A stretch of DNA of 64,000 nucleotides from Chlorocebus sabaeus (taxonomy: Eukaryota > Chordata > Mammalia > Primates > Cercopithecidae), in NCBI RefSeq assembly GCF_047675955.1, contig NC_132919.1:68118816-68182815 (forward strand), written 5' to 3'. The notes below the pieces were generated by a model, which worked only from the letters and a program-made list of their open reading frames with translations, ran no database searches and was not told the origin of the DNA. The position numbers were made by a program, and so were the translations under genes. Positions 11,500 to 23,003 of the stretch are shown one piece after another. Every line of letters starts with the position of its first letter. Position 1 is the stretch's first letter.

Positions 11500-11600
11500 A
11501 AGTAGAAAGAGCATGGGCTTTGAAGTCAGGGAGCTCTGGGCCGAATTCCTAGCTTTCCCCTCCTAGTTGTGGGAACACCGCTCTTTATCTTCAACAAGCG
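11500..11600 (+). repeat. MIR fragment
   Basis: MIR 5' part: AGAGCATGGGCTTTGAAGTC and TTCCTAGCTTTCC. Confidence 0.65.
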
Positions 11601-12135
11601 TGTGTTCTTTTCCATAAAGCTGGGGGCTCTGATCTGCATGTGGCGGGAATTATGAGGATTCGCATAAACAGGGAAAACACAGAGGCAGATGCTGCGGACG
11701 CTCTCCTGAATCTTCCGGGGGTCCCCTCATCCTGGAGCCCAACAGACCTAACTTCTGACTGCCTGAGGGCCCCCGGGAGCACTGAAGAATGAGTGTCCCA
11801 TCCACTCCATCCAGGAGCCTTAACCAAGGACGGGATGGAGTTGGTGTATAAATACCCACTCCCTCATCCTTCCAGTGGGATAACTCTGAGGTGTGGGTTC
11901 CACGCTGGCTCCCGAGTTTCCTGGCAAAATTAAGCTCCCGTCACCTACTGGGGTGCCCTTCCTGACAACACGCCCCTATAAGCTGCCTTCCTTCCCTGGG
12001 TCACCTCCCTACCCTCCTCCTGGAGCTTCCTGTGAGCATCCCTCAGACAAACAACTTGCCCTCGAGTACTTGTCTCAGGTCAGCTCCTGCAGGACCTCAG
12101 GCGAACATGAGCCTGGCAGCCTGGAAATGAGCCCC
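11601..12135. other. Unique intergenic sequence
   Basis: Nothing recognised. Confidence 0.5.
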
Positions 12136-12439
12136 CCCTTTTTTTTTTTTTTTGAGACAATGTCTCACTCTGTTGCCTGTGCTGGAGTGCGGTGGCACAA
12201 TCACAGCTCACTGTAGCCTCAACCTCCCGAGCTCAAGCCATCCTCCCACCTCAGCCTCCAGAGTAACTGGGACTATAGGTGTGTACCACCATTCCTGGGT
12301 AATTTTTCCTTAGTTTTTGTAGAGAAGGGGATTTCGCCATGTTGCCCAGGCTGGTCTCAAACTCCTGGGCTCAAGGGATCTGCCCGCCTCGGCCTCTCAA
12401 AGTGCTGGAATTACAGGCAGGAGCCACCACATCTGGCCA
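12136..12439 (-). repeat. Alu (J-type)
   Basis: Reverse-strand Alu with a T tract at 12139-12153. Confidence 0.95.
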
Positions 12440-12704
12440 TGAGTTTTTTCCTCTCCTCTTTGGCTGTCAGTGTGGAGACCAGGTTGGCCCAGACCAAGCA
12501 AAGCCACCACAGGGCCTGGGTAGTGCTGTGGCTTGCAGGGGTATGTATGTAGACACTGATGTCCAGGACCCAGCAAGGACAGTGTCCCCTGACTGTAAGG
12601 ATGCCATCAAAGTACCAGGGAAGGCAGCTCACCCTTCCCTTCCCCAGATCCCCAATATCTGCCAGTCAGGGAGCAGAGCTATAGGCCCATCCACAAGAAT
12701 CCCC

Positions 12705-12799
12705 TAATCCCACATCCCTCAGTCTGAAATTGGCCCTAACCACAACTTTCCCTATCTTCATCTTTCTTTCCTAGTTCCTCAGACACAAAGCAAACAGCC
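12705..12799 (+). repeat. Copy 1 of a ~95-bp unassigned repeat
   Basis: Shares CAGTCTGAAA, CCCCTAACCACNACTTTCCC and AAAGCAAACAGCC with 15596-15688, at about three-quarters identity by eye. Confidence 0.7.
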
Positions 12800-12899
12800 G
12801 CTTCCCCACTCCTCAGAGACACCTTGCCTCTAAATCTTGAAACTGCCAAGCCCCAGCTGGCTAGGCTGCTCGCCACATGAATTCTAGCCCCCAGGGGCA

Positions 12900-13330
12900 T
12901 TGAAGTCACCTCCCAGAGAAATCCCTATGATTTCATCTTCTATTTAATCTTTATTTCTCCTCATACTTTTTAGAACTTCAAATAATTTCTCGTTTGTAGT
13001 AACTAGGAAGCCATAAATCGCCCCTTTATGTCTAAGGAAAATCAATTGTTATTTGACATTTTACCTTAATATTCCTGACTTCCTTCAACTGTAATAAAGC
13101 TTCCATCTGCCTTTTATTTTACAGGCAATTAGTAAGTCACCTTTTTAAAATTTCTCCACATTTTCTATCAAATGAATGCTAGGATTGAAAGGGGAGAGCT
13201 GTTTTATGGGATTGAACTCACTGAGTAGAAGGGATTTATCTGTAGCCTTCGAGGTACCAACACTCATTAATGGGTTTTATTGATTCAGGGGCTTTTTAAC
13301 CCTTAGCAATAATACAGGTGTCACCTGCCC
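12900..13330. promoter_or_regulatory. AT-rich repeat-free block ending in an E-box palindrome
   Basis: The block resembles a conserved non-coding element, with TTAATGGGTTTTATTGATT at 13268-13286. It ends in CAGGTGTCACCTG at 13315-13327, two inverted E-boxes (ZEB/SNAI type) that also contain an AGGTGT T-box half-site. Confidence 0.4.
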
Positions 13331-14475
13331 AAGGCAGTTGGGAGGGGGCAGGGATGCTGGGAGGGGCTGTGGGGGAATCTACACATTTCTGAGCCCTAGG
13401 CCCAAGCTAGAAAGGGAGAGAAATGAGATGTAATCCTTTGAAATGTGGTCACGCTCAGCACAACCATACCCTCAGAGGCAAGTCACAGCCCAGACACCCT
13501 CTTTTTCCTGGAGATAAAGCTGGAATTTTTTGGTTTTTTTCTTCAAATTACCCACGGGAATGCAATGCTTTTGCACCCCTGTCATGGGATCAAAAGAAAG
13601 AGGCCCACTGTTGGGGTTCAAAGCCCTGGGCTTGGTCTGCCTCTTTTAGCCCTGGAGTTGTGGGCAGGCCAGGGAAGGAACCTCTGAGACTCAGTTTCAT
13701 AAGATGTGAAGCGGGGAGAAGAATCTCCTCTTTGGCCACCTCACAGGGCTGCCGGGGTTTGCCCTCAGACCACATCTGTGAGAAATGCTAAGAAGACCAT
13801 GCAGGGTGTAACAAACCACATAAGGAACCAATGAGAATCCTGGTCGCAAATGGAAACCTCAGTCCAGAAACTCCAGAACGAAACCTTCCTTGCTTTTCTA
13901 GAACTCATCTTATCGGTTTTGCACCCCATCGCCTGGGCTGGTAGAACTTTAGTGCCAGTCTTTCCCTAGCTGTTTCTCCAAGACCCCCCGCAGCCTTTTC
14001 CACCATTCCCCTTCCTTGAAGGCCGTCATTTGACAATCAGAGCCCAGGAAGCCTTTCTTGGTCCAGACAGCAGGACTGGAAGCCTCAGAGCTGTTGGCAA
14101 GAGATGTGATTCCCGTAGCTGAGGACAGAGTCCAGGGAGAGTATGAAAAAGACGGCAAAAGTAAGTCCAGAAGACATTAATGGCAGACTTTGGGTGACAG
14201 GTGTATGGATACTCACTGTAAAATCCTTTCTACATTGCTATACACTTGAAATTTTTCATTAAAATGTTGGAAAGATAAAAAAGGCTTAGTCTGGGGCAAA
14301 TCCCCCAAGGTAGGGTACCTGCCTGTGATGGGAGAAGGGAACCAATGTGAGCAAAGGAGGAAGGCAAGGGGCCCTCTGAATCTAGATGAATTTGTTTGTG
14401 GGACCTGCTATGTTATTTGTGGGCCCTGTGTAGAATGAAAATTTGGGGCCCTTCCTTCATAAATTAAGAATATCA
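13331..14475. other. Unique intergenic sequence
   Basis: Several short ORFs on both strands; none recognisable. Confidence 0.5.
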
Positions 14476-14712
14476 GCCAGGCGCGGTTGCTTACGCCTAT
14501 AATCCCAGCACTTTGGGAGGCCGAGGTGTGCAGATCACGAGGTCAGGAGATCAAGACCATCCTGGCTAACACAGTGAAAACCCATCTCTACTAAAGAAAT
14601 GGGGTTTCACCATGTTGGCCAGGCTGATCTCTAACTCTTGACCTCATGATCAGCCTGCCTCAGCAGCCTCCCAAAGTGCTGGGATCACAGGCGTGAGCCA
14701 CTATGCCCAGCC
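14476..14712. repeat. Head-to-head fused half-Alus (inverted repeat)
   Basis: The first ~120 bp of an Alu in + orientation run directly into the first ~110 bp of an Alu in - orientation, with a spacer of only about 15 nt (ATCTCTACTAAAGAAAT region). Single-stranded copies should fold into a long hairpin. Confidence 0.93.
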
Positions 14713-14739
14713 AACCTTTTCTAATAATAATAAGATTTA

Positions 14740-14945
14740 TTGCTCACATGGACTTCACTGTATGCCAGGCACTGATTCAGCACCCCATGGATATTAACTC
14801 ATTCAAGCCTCCCAGCAACCCTATGAGACAGGACTATTGTTACTCCCATTTAACAGATGAAAACTCAGAGGCACAGAGAGAATAGGTCACTTGCCTAAGC
14901 TCTCAGAGCTGGTAAGTGGTAGAGACAAGCTTTGCTCCCAGGTAG
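14740..14945 (-). repeat. MIR
   Basis: Reverse-strand: TATGCCAGGCACTGATTCAG, CCCATTTAACAGATGAAAAC and TCACTTGCCTAAGC. Confidence 0.8.
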
Positions 14946-15595
14946 CTGGGCTCCAGAATCATGCTTTTAACCACTCCACTCTGCTGCTTCTCCAAAAAGA
15001 TAGTCAGGAGAAGCCTGACAGAGATGGCCTCCTGGCTGGAATTTTTGCTAGTCCCAGGAGGGCAACCTTCTTGGCATGGCTAGCTCAGTGCTTCTCAACT
15101 ACAAGGTCACCACACAAAATCTTGCACTGCGTCACAGGTGTCACATTACTAGTTAGAAAGAAGCAAAGTCTGTGAATAATTAAACTTTTTTAAAAATGAA
15201 AGCAGATTCAAGCAGTGTCTTCCTCTCACATGTTTGTATCTTAACTGGCTTTTCAGACTGCAGGAACAGCCAGCACCAGCGATATCTCCTGCAAGGCCTC
15301 CTAGGTGGTTTCTTGGAAGAAAGGAATGCCAATGAATATCATTACAAGGTGAGGCAGGACAGGAGATGCAAGAACTGTGCTGCTAACCTTATTAATAGTG
15401 ATTGAAGAGTGCTGAATTTTAAAAAGCAATGCTTTTGGTTTCACGGGCTCTGGCTCTCATTACAACTGCCCCAGGACACGACGGACACCTGGTGGCCACC
15501 AGTGGAATTGCAGGCTTAATGCCCAGAAGGGTCTTTTTCCCATTTGCTAGAGAGGAGAGAAGCTGCGTCATCAACTCCAATAATCCCATATTCCC
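14946..15595. other. Unique intergenic sequence
   Basis: Nothing recognised. Confidence 0.5.
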
Positions 15596-15688
15596 CAATC
15601 CACATCTTTCAGTCTGAAAGTGCCCCTAACCACTACTTTCCCTACCACATCTCCCTTTCCGATTTCCTCAAACGCAAAGCAAACAGCC
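15596..15688 (+). repeat. Copy 2 of a ~95-bp unassigned repeat
   Basis: Partner of 12705-12799, 2.9 kb away in the same orientation. Confidence 0.7.
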
Positions 15689-15889
15689 ATTTCCTGCACC
15701 TGTGTGCAGTCGTATCGGTAAGCAGGAGATCCAATGTGCCTAAGTGAGTCAGGAGAACCCCCTGAGGACATGGCCCTTGAGGATGGGTAGGAAATGGCCA
15801 GGGACACAATAGGGGAAGGGCATCCTTAGGAAGAGAGGACAGATTTGGGGGCATGCCTTGTAAGAAAGAGCTCCAGGATGCACCCATGA

Positions 15890-16025
15890 TTATTGAAGTT
15901 TCATTTTACCCTCACAAACAATCTTGCCAGGGAGATAGTATTGCTCACATTTTAAGGTGTAGAAATAAAGATTCAGGAAAATGAACTTACCTGCCCAAAG
16001 TGATCTGACAGGTATGTGGCAGGGC
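15890..16025 (-). repeat. MIR fragment
   Basis: Decayed reverse-strand MIR: GGGAGATAGTATTGCTCACA, then CCTGCCCAAAGTGATCTG. Confidence 0.6.
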
Positions 16026-17003
16026 CATCTTGTCTGATGCAAGTTGAGGAGGATTTGAGCTGGTAGAGATCGGGAGTAATTCTAGATCACCCAGGGAAAA
16101 CAATAAACATACAGGGCGGCTTTCAAGTGTTCACACTACCCTTGGCACTGAAGCCTGCCCAGTCCTTGGGGCACAGCCAGGAGGATGAGGGCCCTTCCTA
16201 CCAAGGTGGCTGCCACCGACTGGCTGGGCTGCACTGCATGCAGGCCAGAGGGCTGGAAAGATGAGATTTACGATGGCCATGGCCTTCATGACTTAATGGT
16301 CAGGACTTGAGGTATTTCATCTTATCAGACAGTTTTGCCTAGAAATAGCCACAGACCTTCATTCCAGGATGGCTTTTAGTCATGAGGGGGTGACCTGCAG
16401 GTCTCCTAAATCATGTTAATTCCCAGGGCAGCGAGCTGTGCTTTCTTTTCTCCGCAGCGTCTTTCACCATTCGCCAGCCGTTTGCTTCTCTGAAGGAAAG
16501 TCTCTCTGGGGCCAGCGATGTTGAGGAATGCAGGGTGTGGGGGAGCAGAAAGGCCACTCTGGTGTGGCCTGACTTGGGACCATCTGTCCACTCAGACAGA
16601 GCTCAGCAACCGGTCAAGGAGCTGAGAATCGGCTCAGTCCCTCCCTCTCCCTCTCACTCTCTTCTTCCCTCTACCCCCTCCCCACTCTCTCAGCCCCTCC
16701 CCTAGCTAGCGGCCCCTCCCTTACCTCACAGGACCCCCCCTGGGGTGGGACTGCTTGCTGGGCAGTTCAGATTAAGACAGGACCCTTTCCTCTCTGTGGA
16801 CTCAGTCCTTGAACAAGGCCCTCCAGAGGACCAGTATGTGAGGGGTGTTGCCAGCCTCTGTTTCTCCTGAGCTCTCCTCCCAAGTGCAAGTGTGAGAACT
16901 CCTCTCCACACCTTCCGGCGTGTCCAGGGTCTTCCTTTAGGGCTCTAGGAGTCCCAAGACATCATGGGTAGGCAGTGGATGCAGAAAGAGCAGAATGTTC
17001 CAT
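16026..17003. other. Unique intergenic sequence
   Basis: Holds only a pyrimidine-rich stretch at 16636-16702. Confidence 0.5.
16636..16702. repeat. Polypyrimidine stretch
   Basis: Nearly pure C/T over about 65 bp on the + strand. Confidence 0.85.
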
Positions 17004-17302
17004 CCAGACAGGCACAGTGACTCACGTCTGTAATCCCAGCACTTTAGGAGGCTGAGGCAGTGGATCACTTGAGGCTAGAAGTTGGAAACCAGCCCAATGG
17101 AGTAGAAACTCCGTCTCTACTAAAAATACAAAAATTAGCCAGTTGTGGTAGCCCACGCCTGTAATCCCGGCTACTTGGAAGGCTGAGGCAGGATAATTGC
17201 TTGAACCCAGGAGGTGGAGGCTGCAGTGAGTTGAGATTGTGCCACTGCACTCCAGCTCTGGATGACAGAGTAAGACTCTGTCTCAAAAAAAAAAAAAAAA
17301 AA
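17004..17302 (+). repeat. Alu (S-type)
   Basis: Full-length Alu with a 16-nt A-tail and a small deletion after the GAAACCAGCC box. Confidence 0.95.
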
Positions 17303-18004
17303 GTCCCATCATCCAATGGCAGGACCCTGGGAACACGCCATGGGACAGTCTAAGTCATAGCCACTGTCTGGGACAACTCCAGCAAACAGTGTCTTCACTG
17401 GTCCTTCTCACTGTCCACCCACCGGCTTTTCTTGACTCATGGAGGGGCCCTGCAGACCCCTTCCCCAGGTCTGATTCCTAGGTCTGGGATCCCACCAGCA
17501 AGCCTCGCTCACTCCTCATTCTCCCAGAGGTCCCACCCCACACCCTCTTGACTCTCCAAAGAGTGAAAAACTCCTTTCACTTTCACCTGGATGTTCTGTT
17601 AAAAGCCAAATCCAAATCATTAGCAACAGAAGCCAGCTGCCCTTCTCTAAAAGCCAGAAGGCCGGTCCTCAAACCCTTCCTGGGAGGTAAGATACTTTTG
17701 TATCCTACCTGGCTGGAGTCATGCCTTCCCCTCACCCTCAACCCCCAAAATAGGCAATAAATAAAATGAAAGTTTTCTAATGCAGTAAATAAAAGGAAGA
17801 AAATAGAAGCACACCAGATTCTGTTTTATTTCCTAATAAAACAGAGGCTGTCTCCTGACAGTCCCCAGAGGGCCTACCACCTTGGGATGTATTAGTAACA
17901 CACCAGCTGTCTTGCAACAAGACTTGGTTATCATTTACCTTTATAAGGAGGCTTCTCAGATCTCATCTCACCATGTGAGTTGGGCATTATTAACAATCGC
18001 TACC
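17303..18004. other. Unique intergenic sequence
   Basis: Nothing recognised. Confidence 0.5.
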
Positions 18005-18307
18005 GGCCGGGCGCAGTGGCTTATGCCTGTAATCCCAGCACTTTGGAAGGCCGAGGCGGGCGGATCACGAGATCAGGAGATCGAGACCATCCTAGCTAAC
18101 ACGGTGAAACCTGTCTCTACTGAAAATGCAAAAAATTAGCCAGGTGTGGTGGGAGGTGCCTGTAGTCCCAGCTACTGGCGAGGCTGAGGCAGGAGAATGG
18201 CTTGAACCCGGGAGTCGGAGCTTGCAGTGAGCCGAGATCGCGCCACTGCACTCCAGCCTGGGCGACAGAGCGAGACTCCGTCTCAAAAAAAATAATAATA
18301 AAAATAA
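18005..18307 (+). repeat. AluY
   Basis: Young-looking Alu (GATCGAGACCATCCTAGCTAA) flanked by AATCGCTACC duplications. Confidence 0.97.
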
Positions 18308-18309
18308 AT

Positions 18310-18475
18310 CGCTACCATTAAAAATACCTACAATGCGCTGGGTGTTTTCTATGTGGTATTCTATGCAATCCTTACACCGACCCTGAAATGTAGGCGCTAT
18401 TATTTCCACTTCACAGGTAGGGCTCTGAGGTTCATTAGCTTTCTCAAGGTCATGCAGCTAAAAAATGACAAAGTG
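18310..18475 (-). repeat. MIR
   Basis: Reverse-strand MIR: CAATGCGCTGGGTGTT, ATTTCCACTTCACAGGTAGG, TTTCTCAAGGTCATGCAGC. Interrupted by the AluY to its left. Confidence 0.75.
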
Positions 18476-18559
18476 AATCCTGGTGGGTCCTCACTCCTGT
18501 GGGGTCCCAGGGAGCTTCCGGCTGATTTCTCGGGCGTTTGCACGTAGAGCGAGACTTGG

Positions 18560-18573
18560 CCAGCAGAGGGCGC
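18560..18573 (+). promoter_or_regulatory. CTCF motif match
   Basis: CCAGCAGAGGGCGC fits CCASYAGRKGGCRS at every position and is preceded by GG and followed by CA as in strong CTCF sites. It lies in unique, locally CpG-containing sequence, 16.5 kb upstream of MEOX1. Confidence 0.65.
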
Positions 18574-18884
18574 CAGCGCCAAGCCAAGGCAGTGAGAGAC
18601 CGACGGGAAGGCGGCTGTGTGGCGTGGGCTGGTTTTGGCTTAGAGACTGCAGCCTCTAGACTCTCAGCACGCAGAGCTCGGACCATTGGGACCTAAGGCT
18701 TCTCTCTCGGAGGCTGCCCTGGAGCCAAAGTCTGTGGGCAGATGAGGGCCAAACACTGCCTGGGCCTTTCTTTTACATCCAGAAACAGGGTGCTCTGGAT
18801 AGCAGCAGCCCACACCCGCTGAACGAGCTCAGGCTGGTTGGCAGGAGAGAAAAAGGAGGTGGTTGTCCCTGTCGTGCGACCTGG

Positions 18885-18965
18885 GTTCTGGCCCCAGTGG
18901 GCCATGGGAAAGCTGAGACTTTCTCCGTGCCTCTGTTTCCCCATCTGTAAAATCGCAGGATTTGT
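18885..18965 (+). repeat. MIR fragment
   Basis: Contains GTGCCTCTGTTTCCCCATCT followed by GTAAAATCG. Confidence 0.65.
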
Positions 18966-20114
18966 GTGCCCCAGACTCCTGAGTGCATGGTGGGGGGCGG
19001 GGGCATCGTCCTCTGCCATTTCAGAAAACTTATCCTAAGGGGCACATCTAGGAGGCTGCCTAGAGTGACCAAGGTACCAGGGGTTGAGCACCCTGCAGAC
19101 ACTGGTGATCTCCGGTTGATCCAAAACTAAGGAAGCCTCCCTGTGTGTCGATATGGGAAAGGGAATTGATATACAAATACATGCAGCTTCTTTGGTAATA
19201 AGAATATCAAATCAGAGTCCCTGAGAGTTGGGGGCTGGGGTCGGTGGTCAGATATGGGATCCCCAGGCCTGTAGGGCCTTTCTTCCTTTCCAGCTCTCCA
19301 AGCCCTGCCAGTCTTTCCTCCTCAACTTTCTCTCTTGCCTAAAGAGAAATTGTCATGAGCCTGCTAATCCTGAAAGGTTCTGTGCCTTCCCTGCTGCCAA
19401 ACCCATCAAACCTATTTACCAGAAATGGCTTTGTTCTAAGAGGAACAAAATGAGGCTCAAGGGTGAGAGTCCACAGGTCTGGCCCCCAGATGCACTCTGG
19501 AGCAAGGAGGGCCCCCAGGGCAGCCTTCCCTGGTGGAGGCAAGATTCACAATGCATACTCTTCCCAGTGCAGGGACAGATGACCAAACCTTGCAGACAGC
19601 GGCAGGAACTGGAGGGACTTTGTTGAGGACTGGGACCCAGGTGCAGTTGCTACAATACCCTGCTTTGGCAGAGAAAAGATGCAGATTCCCTGGTCACACC
19701 AAGTGACCTCTCTGGAACCTGGAACAGCCTCTGTGTGGACTGCCATGGGGTCTCCCATGAGAGCTGGAGCCACCACAGAATCTTGCTCACCCCAGGGAGG
19801 TGGCAGCAATAGGATCATCATGACCTTTCACCTTGACCTTTCACCACAGCCTGACCCCTCCAATGTGGGAGTGAGCGCAATGGCACGGGTTGGGGGTCTG
19901 TGTCCGAGTAGGAGGGGTTCAAACAGGGGAAGTAAGAGAGCATTGCAGAGAATGTTAACTGCCCCTCTCTTCTGATTGCCAAGCCCATTTGGCTTCATGT
20001 TGTCTCCAGCCTCAGGAGTCAGCAGGCTCTGAAATGTCTAAATGTCACATGGTTTGACCACAGCCAGGGAGGGGCAAAGCCAGGCATTGAGGTTTCTTTT
20101 CTGATTCCCAAGAA

Positions 20115-20172
20115 AGAAGGAAGGAAGGAAGGAGGGAGACAGTAATTAAAAGAGAGAGAGAGAGAGAGAGAG
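20115..20172. repeat. (GGAA)n and (GA)n
   Basis: GAAGGAAGGAAGGAAGG, then (AG)11 at 20150-20172. Confidence 0.9.
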
Positions 20173-20884
20173 CAAGACTTGTTAGAGGCCACGAGGAGTT
20201 TCAGGCCAGAGGTGTCTCTCCCCAGCCCCAGGATGGGAGGAAGCTGGGGGCCACCCTGCCCTCCTGCTCTTTCTTCTGCCCTGGGATTTGATTGCTTTGT
20301 AAGTTCAGTGAGCTGTTCAGTGACAATACTGGGGGCTCTGGGCTGCTCGGACTCAGACACAGGTGTGCCTTCCCCACTGAATTTATGAGACCCCAGACCT
20401 CGGGGACCTCAGGGCATTATTTCAAGGCAAATCTTAGAGACCTGTTGAACCCATGGCTACTTAGCAGCAGAATTCCCTAGGAAGCATTAGAAAGCTACAG
20501 ACTGCTCCAAGCTTCTGCAGGCTCAACCCTCTGCCTCCTGCTGCCTGCCCCTCCCTGCCTGCAGCAGCCCCCCTCAGAGCATTTCTTTCTCCCCACCCCG
20601 GCCCCCATCCCTAACTGCCTGTCTCCCACCACCCCCTCTAGGACCTTCCCTCCTCCAGCCCATCCTTGGAGCTGCTCCTCCCCACCCCACCACCAACATC
20701 AGCCCCTCTGTTGCCCTCTGTACCCCATACCGGGCATTCTGGCTCTCAGCCCTTCTAACATTCTCTCTCCTTGCTTTCCATCAGAACTCTCCCCTTGAGC
20801 CAAACTGCTTTGTTCCTGTTCTGCATTGCCCTGGCTTCAGGATGCCTTGGGTACTCTCTTGCTTTGTTCTTTCCCAGCCCTACA

Positions 20885-20935
20885 CAGGCATGCACGCACA
20901 CACTCAAACACACACACACGCAAACAGAGAGAGAC
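20885..20935. repeat. Imperfect (CA)n
   Basis: CACACACTCAAACACACACA with interruptions. Confidence 0.85.
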
Positions 20936-21589
20936 ACCCTGCCTACTGCTCACACACTTTTCTCCTCCTCTGGGTCTCCTGAGCCCTCTCCCTTTTTCAA
21001 GTCCCTGCTCCAGCCCCACCCTTCCTGGGCCTGCCCAGGCCAGCCCTGTCCGGAGACCGGACAGGGTCTCCTCTCTGAACCGCAGTGCCTGCATCCTCAT
21101 CTGTTCCACGCCCTCCCCAAGTTCATTCTCTTCCTCCAGAGCTGGCCAGACCTCCCAAAGAGCCCTGGCAGGAGCTCCCGAGGTAAGAGTTTTTTTGATC
21201 TACTAGGTAGCTGCTCAATGCTGGTTTGTGGATTGACATGTGATTCTTACATTTGCAACGACATCTTCTGGGAGTAGCCTGCTCCCGCAGCACAAGGAAA
21301 ATGAGACTGGTCCTGAGAGGACTTGATTCGTGCACTCTTGAGGGACAAGCCTGCCTGGAAGCCTCCTGCAGGAGAGGCAGACCAGGCTGCCCCATCCTGA
21401 GTGTGGACTCCAGCCCTGGGCTGCCAGGCGATATGTCCTCCCATGCACCCACTACCCTCACCCAGTCTCAGTAGCGACTCAGAATCTCTATCTGGGCCCA
21501 CCACCTTCTCCTCTCTGGACTTGAACTCCTTCAGGGCTGGCACAGTGAACCATCATCGTATCATGCCCACAGTGACCTGCTGGGTGCTG

Positions 21590-21730
21590 TGAGATGTCAG
21601 TGTGGGCCCTGCTGTGTGCACCAACTTCACTAGTGATACTGTTACCACCTTAAGGATCAGAGAGGTCTAGGAACTCACCCAAAGTCACCCAGCCAGTCAA
21701 TGGGGTTCAAACCCAAGTCTATAAGATGCC
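21590..21730 (-). repeat. MIR fragment
   Basis: Reverse-strand: CTCACCCAAAGTCACCCAGC and GGGTTCAAACCCA. Confidence 0.6.
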
Positions 21731-21814
21731 AGAACCCCCGGTGCATCCAGACACCTGACTGCATCTTGTACATTGCATACAGTAGATGTAAACAATACAA
21801 ACGTCTACAGAAGT

Positions 21815-22120
21815 CAGGGTCTGGGTGTGGCGGTTCACACCTGGAATCCCAGCACTTCAGAGGCCAAAGTTGGTGGATTGCTTGAGCCTAGGAGTTTGAG
21901 ACCAGCTGGGTTACATGGTGAGACCCCGTCTCTACAAAAAGCACAAAAATTAGCCGGGTGTGATGGTGCACACCTGTGGTCCCTGATACTGGGAGGCTGA
22001 GGTTGGAGAATCACTTGAAGTTGAGGTCAAGGCTGCAGTGAGCCGAGATTTCATCACTGTACTCCAGCCTGGGAGACAGAGCCAGACCCTGTCTCAAAAA
22101 TAAATAAGTAAATAAATAAA
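21815..22120 (+). repeat. Alu (J-type)
   Basis: Flanked by perfect 11-bp TCTACAGAAGT duplications (21804 and 22121); tail of (AAAT)n. Confidence 0.97.
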
Positions 22121-22415
22121 TCTACAGAAGTGAATCTACCTGGGAATGGAGAACCTGAAAGAATCATCAGGAGGTTTGGTTGGAAACCAACCAAAGGTGC
22201 CTGAGAGCCTCTTGCACACACAGGCCAAGTGGGGATCTAAGCCAAAGCACCTCCTCCATGGTTTTAGGCCTATGCTGGTGAACAAGGCAGGTGCAGCCCC
22301 GACAGCATCTGCCTTCCAGCTCTGCCACTGGACGGAGACATCACAGACTTGTAGCACAGACAGTCTGGACAGCCCACTGGGTACTCACGTATCTTCTACT
22401 TAAAACCTAGAAAAT

Positions 22416-22725
22416 GGCCGGGCGCGGTGGCTCAAGCCTGTAATCCCAGCACTTTGGGAGGCCGAGACGGGCGGATCACGAGGTCAGGAGATCGAGACCA
22501 TCCTGGCTAACACGGTGAAACCCCGTCTCTACTAAAAAATACAAAAAAACTAGCCGGGCGAGGTGGCGGCGCCTGTAGTCCCAGCTACTCAGGAGGCTGA
22601 GGCTGGAGAATGGCGTAAACCCGGGAGGCGGAGCTTGCAGTGAGCTGAGATCGGGCCACTACACTCCAGCCCGGGGACAGAGCCAGACTCCGTCTAAAAA
22701 AAAACAAAAAACAAAACAAAACAAA
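22416..22725 (+). repeat. AluY, Old World monkey-type subfamily
   Basis: Very low divergence. Carries GGCTCAAGCCTG, ACTAGCCGGGCGAGGTGGCG and GGCGTAAACCCGGG. A 15-bp duplication AAAACCTAGAAAATG flanks it (22402 and 22726). Confidence 0.95.
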
Positions 22726-22964
22726 AAAACCTAGAAAATGATAGCACAGAGTAGAGATAAACCTGGTGCTGTTTTACAAATGAATGGTTTAGTAACCTGT
22801 AGGTAGCTCTCTTCCTATCCCCTGTGCCTGCATGCAGCTGTGGGACCACAGTGGCTTGACACCTCCATCAGTTCTCCCATTCTAGGGTTAGAAGTGGGTC
22901 CTATGGGAAGGTAGAGCTTTCTGGCCAGGGCACATTGCAGAAAGTGCTGCAGTTCTAATTCTCA

Positions 22965-22978
22965 CCACCAGATGGCGG
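22965..22978 (+). promoter_or_regulatory. CTCF motif match
   Basis: CCACCAGATGGCGG fits CCASYAGRKGGCRS at every position, in unique sequence just after a young AluY and just before an old tandem duplication. It has the same orientation as the site at 18560. Confidence 0.5.
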
Positions 22979-23003
22979 TGCCAGACCCTCTGTCGGGTTC
23001 ATA

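Larger units (their letters stand above)
18476..21589. other. Long repeat-poor intergenic block
   Basis: About 3.1 kb almost free of Alu. It contains the CTCF motif at 18560, a MIR piece at 18885-18965 and simple repeats at 20115-20172 and 20885-20935. No exon with splice context and family match was found. Confidence 0.55.
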
